Source of the DNA: a virus
Reading direction: 5' to 3' (one strand)
Virus record (IMG/VR): IMGVR_UViG_3300022687_000029
Span: 1-35,599 of that record
Length of the DNA: 35,599 nucleotides
In this document: piece by piece, positions 22,317 through 31,369 of the stretch
Numbering within the stretch: position 1 is the stretch's first letter
How the letters are laid out: each line of letters starts with the position of its first letter
Position numbers and translations under genes: made by a program
Notes under the pieces: generated by a model
The model's database searches: none
What the model was told of the DNA's origin: nothing
The model's input: the letters and a program-made list of their open reading frames with translations, nothing else

Positions 22317-22728
22317 CGCGGAGCTGACGACGCTCATCTGTGAGCAGCTCGCGTTGATCCCCGACTGGGCGTGGCGCCCCGAGGGGCCGGCCTATTCGGA
22401 GGCCGAGGTCGGCATCTTCTACGGCGCCCTCGGCGCGAGCCCCGATCGCGCGGTCGGGGTGCGTGTCTACAGCACGACTGACAACGACCGCGAGCACCTG
22501 CGGTCTCGACGAGTGCAGCTGCGGCTGCGCGGTCCGCGCGCCCGACCGGACGGCGCCGATGTGCTCGCGGGCCTAGCTTTCGGGGCCCTTCAAGGACTCT
22601 CCCGCGTGGGAGGGATCAGCGGCGCGAGCCGCCTGTCCATGGCTCCTGCGGGTGCCGACGAGAACGGTCGCGAAGAGCGCACCGAGAACTACACCATCAT
22701 CCTCGACAATCAGGAGGCTCTCTCATGA
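22309..22728 (+). CDS. Tail terminator / minor capsid-type protein
   Basis: The 139-residue protein starts at GTG 22309. The sequence runs from a helix (ELTTLICEQLALIPDWAW) into beta strands (DRAVGVRVYSTTDN, RRVQLRLRGPRARP) and ends NYTIILDNQEALS. This is the fold order of tail terminators (lambda gpU/HK97 gp10-next family), which cap the growing tail tube. The slot before the major tail protein fits. Overlaps the next ATG by four bases. Confidence 0.76.
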   Translation: MDDAELTTLICEQLALIPDWAWRPEGPAYSEAEVGIFYGALGASPDRAVGVRVYSTTDNDREHLRSRRVQLRLRGPRARPDGADVLAGLAFGALQGLSRVGGISGASRLSMAPAGADENGREERTENYTIILDNQEALS

Positions 22729-23507
22729 GTGAAGCAGTTCCCCTTCCCGCTGGTACGACGCTCGGCAAGAGCTTCGAGTACGGGCTCGATGTCAACCTCG
22801 GCACATACGAATCGCCGAATTGGCAGCCCGTTCGCCGCATGAGCGGCTACCAGCCGACCTACACGCCGACGACTCAGGACGCGCAGACCTACGATGACCT
22901 GGGCGCGCAGAACAGCGACGTCACCGGCTGGTCGCACGCGCACGCTTTCAACGTTCAGGTGAACCGGTCCCTCACGACCGGCGCCTACCTTCCCGAGGTT
23001 GAGGCGCTCCGTGCCCGCACGCTCCCGTCGGCGAAGGGTGCTGCCGCTGTTCTGGACGTTCGCTGGTACCACAAGCCGGAGACCGGTGAGCCGAACCCGG
23101 ACGACGCCGGCCGCGGGTTCGTGACCGTCTCCTACTCGCGCCAGAACACCGGCCCGAACGGCGAGATCGAGCTTTGGTCGGTCTCCCTTACGGGCAAGGG
23201 CCCGTACGAGGAGATCACCAACCCGTTCGCCGGGTGGGACGTCGCCGCCCCGTCGATCTCGACCGTCACCGCCGCGGCCCCCGCGACAAACCCGGCGGGC
23301 ACGGGCGACCAGGTCATCATCACCGGAGTCAACTTCTCCGGCACGACGGCCGTCACCTTCGAGGGCATCGACGCGGCCGCGTTCACGGCGATCAGCACGA
23401 CCACCATCGTCGCGGTCCTCCCGACCGACGACGCCGGCGTGGTCGACGTCGTCGTGACGACCCCCGAGGGCGCGTCGACCGCGCTCGAGTACACGAGGGA
23501 CGCGTAG
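22725..23507 (+). CDS. Major tail protein with C-terminal Ig-like (IPT/TIG) domain
   Basis: The 260-residue protein starts at ATG 22725. Residues 1-165 are the tail-tube domain (GKSFEYGLDVNLGTYESP, VTGWSHAHAFNVQVNRSL, then GEIELWSVSLTGKGPYEEIT). Residues about 172-256 form an added Ig-like domain with IPT/TIG character (QVIITGVNFSGTTAVTFEG, then VVDVVVTTPEGAS). Such domains decorate the outside of siphophage tails and may bind cell-surface polymers. The tube domain is clear by context, the Ig-like domain by motif. Confidence 0.9.
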   Translation: MSEAVPLPAGTTLGKSFEYGLDVNLGTYESPNWQPVRRMSGYQPTYTPTTQDAQTYDDLGAQNSDVTGWSHAHAFNVQVNRSLTTGAYLPEVEALRARTLPSAKGAAAVLDVRWYHKPETGEPNPDDAGRGFVTVSYSRQNTGPNGEIELWSVSLTGKGPYEEITNPFAGWDVAAPSISTVTAAAPATNPAGTGDQVIITGVNFSGTTAVTFEGIDAAAFTAISTTTIVAVLPTDDAGVVDVVVTTPEGASTALEYTRDA

Positions 23508-23510
23508 GCG

Positions 23511-23948
23511 GTGGGCGCCGTCGACTTCAGCGAGTGGGCGGCGCCCGCTCTCACCCTCACCTACGGGGAGCACGTGTACGAGGTGCAGCCGCCGTCGGTG
23601 GACGCGGCGAAGCGGATCCTCGCAGCCGCCGTGCGCGGCGAGGTGAAGCTGGGCCTCGTGCAGGCCGAAGTGCCCGAGGAGATCCAGGCGATCCTGGATC
23701 GAATCGGGCCAGACGACCACCCCGCGCTCGGCGCGGACGTGTATCAGCAGATGGTCGCCGACGGCTTGCCACAGGTGACCATCGACCGGATGGCGTACTA
23801 CGCGACCTTCTACTGGGCCCGCGGCCGCGAATACGCGGACATGCTGGCGAAGATCCTGTGGCTGCCTCGCGAGGAGCCCACAGAGGGGTCCGGTGGTGCT
23901 GCCCCAAAAGGCTCGTCACGGCGGAGGACTGGGCGCCGTACGGGATAG
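23511..23948 (+). CDS. Tail assembly chaperone G
   Basis: The 145-residue protein starts at GTG 23511. It is helical with FSEWAAPALTLTYGEHVYEV at the N-terminus and a basic end (SSRRRTGRRTG). It lies between major tail protein and tape measure, the fixed place of lambda G-type chaperones that hold the tape measure during tail polymerisation. A slippery heptamer twelve codons before its stop allows a longer product. Confidence 0.88.
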   Translation: MGAVDFSEWAAPALTLTYGEHVYEVQPPSVDAAKRILAAAVRGEVKLGLVQAEVPEEIQAILDRIGPDDHPALGADVYQQMVADGLPQVTIDRMAYYATFYWARGREYADMLAKILWLPREEPTEGSGGAAPKGSSRRRTGRRTG

Positions 23949-24232
23949 GCGTGCCGGACGCGGACGGCTGGTACCCGGACTACCGTACGCCGCCGGCGCA
24001 CCTTAGGCCGGAGCGTGTCGCGGAGCCGTCCGACCCCAAGAAGGTCGAGATCGACGGCTCGCTGTTGGCGATCGTCACCCACTGGCGCCTCGTGGTCGCT
24101 GAGCTCGCGGAGCGCGGGCTCGACCTGTACGACCCGGTCGTGCTGGCGCGGCCCTGGCTTGGCGTTCGGGCGGTGATCTTCTCGCTGTTGGACTCGAACA
24201 CGCGCCTGCGGGCGGTTCTCACCCGGAGGTGA
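23511..24232 (+). CDS. Tail assembly chaperone GT, -1 frameshift product
   Basis: Slipping back one base at CCCAAAA (23903-23909) joins the G frame to the downstream open frame, which has no start of its own near this point. The fusion is 133 residues of G plus 107 of T (about 240 residues), continuing PKRLVTAEDWAPYGIGVPDA. The T part is helical and ends four bases before the tape measure ATG. The in-frame reading at the site is C CCA AAA, exactly as the -1 slip model needs. Confidence 0.88.
23903..23909 (+). promoter_or_regulatory. Programmed -1 ribosomal frameshift site CCCAAAA
   Basis: The heptamer fits X XXY YYZ with codons CCA and AAA re-pairing as CCC and AAA. It sits at the end of the chaperone G gene, where nearly all siphophages with G/GT chaperones have theirs. 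The frame that continues covers the whole gap to the tape measure. Confidence 0.88.
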
Positions 24233-24235
24233 CTC

Positions 24236-27046
24236 ATGGCTCTACGCGCTGCCGAGCTCGAGCTCCTCTTCACCGCGAACACCTCGCAGGTGGACCAGGC
24301 GGAGAAGAAGGTCCAGGCGACCGGGAAGAAGATCGAGTCCAAGCCGATCACGGCCAAGGTCGACGCCGACGAGAAGGGCGCCCTCGCCGGCATGGACCGG
24401 GTCGAGCAGGCGGCGAAGAAGCTGGTCTCGGCGGACACCGCGATCAATCTCGACGTGAAGATCGCCGGCGCCGAGCGGAACCTCGATCGCACGAAGCAGC
24501 GCCTCGAGGAGCTGGAGGCTCTGGCCCTCGGTGGGCTGGACGTCACAGCTGACGTGCGTCGCGCCGAGGCGAGCCTGTCGAAGTTCGAGCGGCAGCTGAG
24601 CGGCCTGACGAACGCGCGGCAGATGATCGAGGTGGACGCGAACACCGAGCCGTCGGAAGCTGCGCTGAAGCGTCTGCGCCGAGTGTCGGGGGAGGCCGGC
24701 GCCGAGGCAGGTGACGAGGCGGGCGAGGAGTTTGGTTCCAACATCGTCGCTGCGCTCGTGAGTATCCCGATCGCGGGCGCCGTGATCGGCATCGGGGTGG
24801 CTGCCGGCAAGGCGCTCATCGAGGGCCTGAACGATGGCCTGCAGCAGGAGGTCAGCTACGACCGTCTGCAGGCCCTCACCGGGATCAGCGAGGCCGACGC
24901 GCTGCGCCTGGGCCGCGCGGCCGGTGAGGCGTACGCGAACAACTTCGGCGAGTCGATCGAAGCGAACATGGACACCGCACGCCTCGCGCTGCAGTTCGGG
25001 CTCATCGACGAAGAGTCGACGACCCGATCCGCACAGCGGGTGGTGCAGAGCCTGTCGGGCATCGCTGACGTGCTCGGCGAGGACATCCGCCCCGTGGCCA
25101 CCGCTGTCACGACGCTGCTCAGCTCGGGCATCGCGAAGTCCGCTGACGAGGCCTTCGACCTGCTCGCTGCCGGCGCCCGAGAGGGCGTGAACCGCAGCGA
25201 GGACTTGCTCGACACGATGACGGAATACCCCGTCGTGCTCAAGCGACTCGGCCTCTCGGGCGAGGAGTTCCTCGGACTGCTCAACCAGGGCCTCGAGGCG
25301 GGCGCCCGGAACAGTGACGTCGCGGCGGACGCACTCAAGGAGTTCCAGATCCGCGCCACCGACGCCTCCGTCGCGTCGGCTGACGGATTCCGTCGCCTCG
25401 GTCTCGATGCCGAGGAGATGACGGCCAAGATCGCTGCCGGCGGAGAGTCGGCTCGCGAAGGCCTCGAGCTCGTCCTCGATCGACTTCGCGCGACCGAGGA
25501 CCCGGTCGTGCGCAACGCGGCCGCGGTCGAGCTCTTCGGCACCAAGGCTGAGGATCTAGGCGAGGCGCTCTTCGCGATGGACCTCTCTTCGGCTGTCGAT
25601 GAGCTCGACGGCGTCACCGGCGCCGCGCAGCGCATGTTCGACACGCTCGCAGACAATGATGCGACCAAGTTGGAGGCGGCGCAGCGCAATATCGAGATCG
25701 CCTCTGACGGCATCAAGGGCGCGCTTGCGCAGGCGTTCTCCGAGCCCCTCGGTGAACTGGCCGACTTCGTGTCCGAGAACCGTGGCCCTGTGCTGCGGTT
25801 CCTGCTCGATATGGCGAACGGCGCGATCGACTTCGGCATCTCCATGGTCAACGCTTCAGCGGACAGTACCGAGGCCATCGGTGCGTTCCTTGCGGGGCCG
25901 GGTGCCGACCTGGTCGACATTCTCATTCGAGTACAGAAGTCCGCGAACCCCTTCGCTGATGTGTCAGGGCTCGAAGACCTGCAGACCGAGATGCGCGGAC
26001 TCGACGAAGTCACTTCGGCGACCGCTGACACGATGCGCCGGCAGCTCATCGAGCGGGGTCTGGAGCCTGCCCGCGACCGCCTGAACGAGTTCGGCGAGGG
26101 CGCCGTCGCCATCGGCTTCCTCAACGACGCCACCCGTCGACTCGCGGGAGCTCTCGACCAGGTCGGTTTCGACGCTGACGGTGCGGCGATAGCGCTGGAC
26201 GCTGTCGACACGGCGAACTTGAGCGCGACCGAGTCCGGGCGTGACCTCGAGCGGCAGGTGCGCAACGCGATCGAAGCGTTGTTCGACGAGCAGGTCGCGG
26301 CCTACGAAGCTGGCGAAGGCCAGGCAGCGCTCGCTGAACGGTACAACGCCGGCACAGAGGCTCTCGTCGCGCAGATGGTCCAGATGGGCCTCACCGAGGA
26401 CGAGGCGCGGTCGCTGATCGATACCGTGCTGCAGACGCCGAGCTCGGCGACGACGACGTTCGACTCGAACGCCCCTGAGCAGCAGGGTCAGGTCCAGGCG
26501 CTCGCGGACCGCATCACCACGCTCCCAGATGGGACTGTGGTGATCGACGCGGAGACGAAGGATGCGGAGAGGGAGATCGATCGGTTCGTCCTCGCGGCAT
26601 CACGCCAGGTCATCACGATCCAGACGCGCGTTTCGGGCGGTGGTGGCAACGGTGTCGGCGGTGGTGGCGGAGTCCGCTTTGGCGGCATCGTCGACTTCAT
26701 GGCGAACGGTGGCATCCGCGACCTGTTCACGCCGATGTCGCCGGTCGCTCAGATGGTGCCGCCGAACACGTGGCGTGTGGTCGGGGACCGCATGGACGTG
26801 TCCGAGGCCTACATCCCGATCGACGGGTCCACGCGGTCCATGTCGATCCTGCTCGAGGCGATGCGTCGCATGGGCGTCACGGCGATGGCTGGTGGTGGCG
26901 TGGTCGACGCGCGAGGTCAGTCGTCTGTGAGGCCGACGGCGCGGGAGGCAACCCAGGAGGTGGCCTTCGCCCCGTCCACACTGCGGCAGCTTGCCGACAT
27001 CATCGTCGCTGCACTGCGCGCGCAAGCTTGGGGAGGTGACGTCTGA
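24236..27046 (+). CDS. Tape measure protein
   Basis: The 936-residue protein starts at ATG 24236 behind GGAGGTGA. The first 170 residues are coiled-coil (QVDQAEKKVQATGKKIESKP, then LDRTKQRLEELEALALGGL). A hydrophobic patch follows (IVAALVSIPIAGAVIGIGVA), then a phage-minor-tail-like region of long helices with ILSSGIAKSADEAFDLLA-type text. A Gly-rich stretch (SGGGGNGVGGGGG) lies before a C-terminal module of about 130 residues. Tape length sets tail length; at about 0.15 nm per residue this is roughly 140 nm. Confidence 0.95.
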   Translation: MALRAAELELLFTANTSQVDQAEKKVQATGKKIESKPITAKVDADEKGALAGMDRVEQAAKKLVSADTAINLDVKIAGAERNLDRTKQRLEELEALALGGLDVTADVRRAEASLSKFERQLSGLTNARQMIEVDANTEPSEAALKRLRRVSGEAGAEAGDEAGEEFGSNIVAALVSIPIAGAVIGIGVAAGKALIEGLNDGLQQEVSYDRLQALTGISEADALRLGRAAGEAYANNFGESIEANMDTARLALQFGLIDEESTTRSAQRVVQSLSGIADVLGEDIRPVATAVTTLLSSGIAKSADEAFDLLAAGAREGVNRSEDLLDTMTEYPVVLKRLGLSGEEFLGLLNQGLEAGARNSDVAADALKEFQIRATDASVASADGFRRLGLDAEEMTAKIAAGGESAREGLELVLDRLRATEDPVVRNAAAVELFGTKAEDLGEALFAMDLSSAVDELDGVTGAAQRMFDTLADNDATKLEAAQRNIEIASDGIKGALAQAFSEPLGELADFVSENRGPVLRFLLDMANGAIDFGISMVNASADSTEAIGAFLAGPGADLVDILIRVQKSANPFADVSGLEDLQTEMRGLDEVTSATADTMRRQLIERGLEPARDRLNEFGEGAVAIGFLNDATRRLAGALDQVGFDADGAAIALDAVDTANLSATESGRDLERQVRNAIEALFDEQVAAYEAGEGQAALAERYNAGTEALVAQMVQMGLTEDEARSLIDTVLQTPSSATTTFDSNAPEQQGQVQALADRITTLPDGTVVIDAETKDAEREIDRFVLAASRQVITIQTRVSGGGGNGVGGGGGVRFGGIVDFMANGGIRDLFTPMSPVAQMVPPNTWRVVGDRMDVSEAYIPIDGSTRSMSILLEAMRRMGVTAMAGGGVVDARGQSSVRPTAREATQEVAFAPSTLRQLADIIVAALRAQAWGGDV

Positions 27047-29304
27047 TGGCGACGAATCGACTGGTGCAGGGGATCTCGACGCCGACGGTCGACTTCTACC
27101 TGCAGGCCGACGAGATCTCCAACGACGTCGACGACAACGACCACGTCGTCCGCTGCTACATCAAGGCCGTGAACCGCGGCAACAGCTCGACCTTCTACGG
27201 CTTCACGAACGCATCCGTGACGGCGTCGGTGAACGGCAACGGTTTCGGGGTGTCGGGCTCCAGCGCGCAGCTGGCTTCCGGCACCCCGAACGGGGGCACG
27301 TTCTGGACCGCGGGCCCGTTCGACATCACTGTCGACGGCAACCCGGACGGTACGGCGACCGCGAACCTGACGCTGGTCGTGTCGTACCCGAACGCGAGCG
27401 GCACGGGCGGCTCGAAGTCGGGCAGCTTCGCGCTCCAGACGCTGATCGCGTTGCCGGGTGTGCCGGACGACCTCAGCTTGGTGCGGAACTCGGACACGCA
27501 GGCCGCCCTGTCGTGGGACAACAACGGGCCATCGAACGGGCAGCCGACGTCGAACCAGGTCCGCGTCTCGATCAACGGCGGCGCCTTCGCGCAGGTCGCC
27601 TCCGTCTCGGCGACCGAGTCGCTGGTGCTGTCGACTGCGCCGAACCGGAAGACCGTCGCGCAGGTTCGGGAGACGAACAGTGCGGGCTCGGCCGACTGGT
27701 CGGCGTCCTCGAACCCGATCTACACGACGCCGGGCGCCCCGACTGGTGTGACGGCGACGAAGGACGCCGAGCTCGACATCACCGTCGCGTGGACGCCGAC
27801 CGTCGCATTCTCGGAGCACCAGCACGTCGTCGAGTTCTCAACCGACGCCGGGGACACGTGGACCGAGCTCGCCACCGTCGCGGCGGGCACGACGTCGTAC
27901 AAGCATGTCGACCCGAACCCTGCGCTCGTGCACGTGTACCAGGTGTACCCGCGCAACACGGCGACGCCGAACCTCACTGGGGCGGCGGTGGAGTCGAACT
28001 CGGTGCAGCTGCTCGCTGCGCCGAACAAGCCGACTCTCTCGGGCCTGCCGAGCTTCGCCGACAAGGCGGCCGAGCTGCTCGTGCCATGGACCCACAACCC
28101 GGTTGACACGACCCCGCAGACGGCCTACGAGGTCGAGTACTCGACCAACGGCGGCAGCTCGTACACGTCCACGGGGAAGGTGACAGACACCGACTCGGAG
28201 TGGGCTGTCGCGGCCGACACGTACTCGGCCGACGACGAGCTCACGGTACGCGTGCGCACGTGGGGCGAGGCGACGTCGGGAGGCTCTGACGGCACGGGTG
28301 CGTCGCCGTGGTCGGATGCCGACACCGTGACGTTCAAGACCCGCCCCGTCGTGACGATCGATGGGCCGGCGGACGAGTCGACGTACGACCAGGCAGACCT
28401 GGTGGTCGAGCTCGGCTTCTCGCAGGCGGAGTCCGCGTCGTTCGTCTCGGCGACGATCGTGCTCTCGGAGGGCGCGACGGTGCTCGAGGAGCGGGAGTCG
28501 ACGACGCTGGCGGCAACGCTCATGAGCGTCGACGTCGCGGATGGCGGCACCTACACGCTCAGCGTGACGGTGCTGGACTCGCACGGCATCATCTCAAGCG
28601 CGGTCGAGTCTACGTTCGATGTCGAGTACACGCTGCCGGTGGCCGCGACGGTCACCGCTTCGTTCGATGACGCGTCAGCCACCACGGGGCTGTCGGTCAC
28701 GATCCCGGAAGCGGGTGTCGGCGAGGTCGCCGCGGTGGCAGTGTCGATCTCGCGGGTTATCGACGGAGTCCGGGAGATCCTCTACTCGAACTTCCCGATC
28801 TCGGTGGGGACGACGACCTTCCGAGACATGACGCCGGCGACGAATGGATCGAACGAGTACCGGGTGCGGACCATCTCGGCCGACAGCGCGACAGCAGACA
28901 CCGAGCTCACGCTCGAGACGACCGATGCGAAGTGGGTGTACCTCTCGACGGGGCCGCAGTTCGAGCACATCGTGCGGTTCTCCCGCGGCCTCGTGACCGG
29001 AGCAGCTCCCTACCGTGAGCGCGTGCTCCGCGCCATGGCGGGGAGGACCCGTCGGGTGGCGCTCTTCGGCCCGCTGCAGTCCCTGAGCGTGTCGGGCACG
29101 GCAACGGTCCTCACGGCGGAGATGAAGTCTGCGATGGGCGACGGCGGCTCCACCGTCGACGAGATCGAGGAGTTCCTGCAGACGGCGGATCGTGTCTGCC
29201 TCAGGGATCCGAGCCGGCGCATCTTCGGCACCGTGGAAGGGGAGCTGGTGAATCGGACGGGGGTGAGCGCTGAGCTGGAGTACACGGTAGAGGAGGCGTC
29301 ATGA
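27046..29304 (+). CDS. Minor tail protein with fibronectin III-type repeats
   Basis: The 752-residue protein starts at the ATG overlapping the tape measure stop (TGATG). Residues about 140-430 contain consecutive fibronectin III/Ig-like modules (LPGVPDDLSLV..., APTGVTATKDAELDITVAWT, NKPTLSGLP...), each with the Pro start and W/Y core. The C-terminal 170 residues (KWVYLSTGPQFEHIVRFSRG) lack repeats and may dock to the tail tip. Such proteins make the distal tail and bind surface sugars. Order after the tape measure suggests the distal tail (Dit-like) position. Confidence 0.85.
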   Translation: MATNRLVQGISTPTVDFYLQADEISNDVDDNDHVVRCYIKAVNRGNSSTFYGFTNASVTASVNGNGFGVSGSSAQLASGTPNGGTFWTAGPFDITVDGNPDGTATANLTLVVSYPNASGTGGSKSGSFALQTLIALPGVPDDLSLVRNSDTQAALSWDNNGPSNGQPTSNQVRVSINGGAFAQVASVSATESLVLSTAPNRKTVAQVRETNSAGSADWSASSNPIYTTPGAPTGVTATKDAELDITVAWTPTVAFSEHQHVVEFSTDAGDTWTELATVAAGTTSYKHVDPNPALVHVYQVYPRNTATPNLTGAAVESNSVQLLAAPNKPTLSGLPSFADKAAELLVPWTHNPVDTTPQTAYEVEYSTNGGSSYTSTGKVTDTDSEWAVAADTYSADDELTVRVRTWGEATSGGSDGTGASPWSDADTVTFKTRPVVTIDGPADESTYDQADLVVELGFSQAESASFVSATIVLSEGATVLEERESTTLAATLMSVDVADGGTYTLSVTVLDSHGIISSAVESTFDVEYTLPVAATVTASFDDASATTGLSVTIPEAGVGEVAAVAVSISRVIDGVREILYSNFPISVGTTTFRDMTPATNGSNEYRVRTISADSATADTELTLETTDAKWVYLSTGPQFEHIVRFSRGLVTGAAPYRERVLRAMAGRTRRVALFGPLQSLSVSGTATVLTAEMKSAMGDGGSTVDEIEEFLQTADRVCLRDPSRRIFGTVEGELVNRTGVSAELEYTVEEAS

Positions 29305-30533
29305 TCCCCGTCCCTGCCGGCGTGCTGCCGGTCGTCGACACCTCGACGCGAGCCGTGCTGTACGGGTCCCGGAAGACTTCCTTCCGGTACGAGCTGCTCT
29401 CCCACGATCCGTCGACGGGCGTCGACTCGCTCGCAGGGTTCCTCGACGGCGTCGACCCGACCTCGGGCCGGCTGAAGTGGGAGGCTGGAGCGTCGGTGAA
29501 GAAGTCGGGAACGCTGTCCGTGACCGACGTCTCCGTCGCGAAGGACGGGTCGACGGCGATCGCCGGCGTCAACCTGCTGACCGCCCGCATCCGGCCGGTG
29601 CGAGTCATCGAGGGCCTGCCGGAGACCCCGCTGGGCGTCTACCTCCTGAGCGCCTCGCCCGAGCAGTGGTCGGGCACGGGCCGGACCCTGGACGTCGTCA
29701 TGCACGACAAGTCGACCGTGCTCGAGCAGGACGCGATCGAGGAGTCGTTCACGGCGGGCACTGGGGAGCCTGTCCTGCAGATCGTCGCGGACCTGATCGC
29801 TTCGGCCGGGGAAACGATATCCTTCGACGGCTCCGACACGACCACGCTGTCGTCGCCGGCGACGTGGGAGGCGGGGACCTCGAAGCTGAAGATCGTCAAC
29901 GAGCTGCTCACGCGCTCGCTCGGCTACTTCGCACTCCGCGTCGACGGGCTCGGGAACTTCCGTGCCACGCCGTACGTCGAACCGGCTGACCGTTCGACCC
30001 GGTACTCGATCCTCAACGGGGAAGACGGGCAGCCGCTGCAGCGCGAGCTGCGCGATGGGCAGGAGTCGATCTACTCGCCGGAGTGGACGCGTGACCGGGT
30101 GAACTACAAGGTGCCGAACAAGGTGATCGCGATCTCGTCGGGCACCGGAGGCGCGCCAGCTCTGCGGGGCGTGGCCACGAACGAGAATCCCGACTCGCCC
30201 TATTCGTACCAGGCACGGGGGAACCGGTGGATCGCGCCGGAGTCCGGGCCGCTCGTGGTGGACCTGCCGGACTTCTCGGCGGAGGGGGATCCGACGGCGG
30301 CCGCGGAGGCGTTCCTGGAGGCCGCGGCGCGGCGATCCCTGATCGCGCAGTCGTCGGTGCAGGCCTCGGTGGATGTTGAGTGCCTGCCGGTTCCGATCGA
30401 GCTGCTCGACGCGATGATCTTCGCCAACGCGCCGGCGGGCGTGGATGCGCGCCACACGGTGCGGTCGGTCACGATTCCGCTCACGTTCGACGGGCTGATG
30501 TCGCTGAAGCTGCAGGAGGTGGTGTCACTGTGA
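29301..30533 (+). CDS. Minor tail protein, tail-hub/Tal-like
   Basis: The 410-residue protein starts at the ATG overlapping the previous stop. Beta-rich halves with EVVMHDKSTVLE-type text (LDVVMHDKSTVLEQDAIEES), a helical hinge (KLKIVNELLTRSLGYFALRV) and FRATPYVEPADRSTRY match the hub-like proteins at the tip of actinophage tails. It would form the baseplate hub through which DNA exits. No peptidase domain is attached. Family by context and pattern. Confidence 0.8.
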   Translation: MIPVPAGVLPVVDTSTRAVLYGSRKTSFRYELLSHDPSTGVDSLAGFLDGVDPTSGRLKWEAGASVKKSGTLSVTDVSVAKDGSTAIAGVNLLTARIRPVRVIEGLPETPLGVYLLSASPEQWSGTGRTLDVVMHDKSTVLEQDAIEESFTAGTGEPVLQIVADLIASAGETISFDGSDTTTLSSPATWEAGTSKLKIVNELLTRSLGYFALRVDGLGNFRATPYVEPADRSTRYSILNGEDGQPLQRELRDGQESIYSPEWTRDRVNYKVPNKVIAISSGTGGAPALRGVATNENPDSPYSYQARGNRWIAPESGPLVVDLPDFSAEGDPTAAAEAFLEAAARRSLIAQSSVQASVDVECLPVPIELLDAMIFANAPAGVDARHTVRSVTIPLTFDGLMSLKLQEVVSL

Positions 30534-31159
30534 GGTGGGCGCAAGTGACGCAGGTTGACCCGGTGAGGGTGCAACTGAACGGCGACACCTCACCCCTGCC
30601 CTACACGCCACCGTCCGCCGTGGATCTGGACTACGTCTCCCTCGACGAGATGGTGATCGTCGACCGCGTTGACAGCCTCTACGTGATCGTCGGCCGCTCC
30701 GGCGGCGACGGCTTCACGCTGCCGAACGCAGAAACGACCGTGCGGGGTGCTGTCGAGCTCGCGACCGTAGAGGAGGCGGAAAGCGGGACCGACACGGAGC
30801 GCGCTGTAACTGCGGCAGGTCTCAAGGCCGTGGTCGACGCGGCGATCGCGTCGGTGCAGGCGACCCTCGACTCGACGCCACTGCCCTATCGGGTCGCCGC
30901 GGGCTACTACTACAACGGATCGAACATCAGCAACGGTGCGGGCGTGACGATCAGCATCGCGCTGCCCGCGGGACGTTTCACACAGCCTCCTATTGTGACG
31001 GCCACAGTCTTCTCGTCGGCTCGAAACCAGATCGCGGTCACGGCGGTGTCGACCTCCGCGTTCGACATCCGGTTGGACAACTTCTCGGGCGCCACCGCGG
31101 GCGATCGCGCCTTCTACTGGGAGGCCAAGCAGATGACTTCAGGGAGCGCCGCCGGATGA
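30530..31159 (+). CDS. Tail fibre-like / receptor-contacting minor tail protein
   Basis: The 209-residue protein starts at GTG 30530. The segment TVRGAVELATVEEAESGTDT followed by ERAVTAAGLKAVV is the well-known tail-fibre motif seen in many phage fibre tips. The C-terminal 90 residues form a beta-rich, aromatic domain (AAGYYYNGSNISNGAGVTIS, FTQPPIVTATVFS) suited to surface binding. It follows the hub gene by a GTGA overlap and so is likely the receptor-binding fibre or its anchor. Confidence 0.8.
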   Translation: MRWAQVTQVDPVRVQLNGDTSPLPYTPPSAVDLDYVSLDEMVIVDRVDSLYVIVGRSGGDGFTLPNAETTVRGAVELATVEEAESGTDTERAVTAAGLKAVVDAAIASVQATLDSTPLPYRVAAGYYYNGSNISNGAGVTISIALPAGRFTQPPIVTATVFSSARNQIAVTAVSTSAFDIRLDNFSGATAGDRAFYWEAKQMTSGSAAG

Positions 31160-31344
31160 GCACCTGGCCGGTATACGACCCCTTCACGAGAGAGCTCATC
31201 GGAACAGTCGGTGGCCGATTCGTGCAGTGCGACACCGAGGGCTGCGTGAACTTCGGCGTCTCGATCGAGTTCGCCGACAACGGCAACGAGATCGTGTGCG
31301 GGCCGTGCGGGCAAGTCATCGAGCCCGCAACTGAGCAGCCCTGA
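31156..31344 (+). CDS. Small zinc-ribbon protein in the tail/lysis junction
   Basis: The 62-residue protein starts at ATG 31156 (ATGA overlap). CDTEGC at residues 25-30 and CGPC at 48-51 make a compact four-cysteine ribbon around a short beta core (NFGVSIEFADNGNEIVCG). Function unknown. It is too small for a tail structural part and may be a chaperone or regulator. It ends 25 bases before the endolysin start. Confidence 0.72.
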   Translation: MSTWPVYDPFTRELIGTVGGRFVQCDTEGCVNFGVSIEFADNGNEIVCGPCGQVIEPATEQP

Positions 31345-31369
31345 TTCCTACAGAAACGGAGTGTCCCGC

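Noticed and set aside
24856-26265. 469-codon minus-strand frame inside the tape measure gene
   Set aside because: Ser/Arg-rich shadow typical of antisense frames in GC-rich coiled-coil genes.
29010-30455. 481-codon minus-strand frame across the tail hub gene
   Set aside because: Arg-rich shadow covering two well-supported tail genes; no ribosome site.
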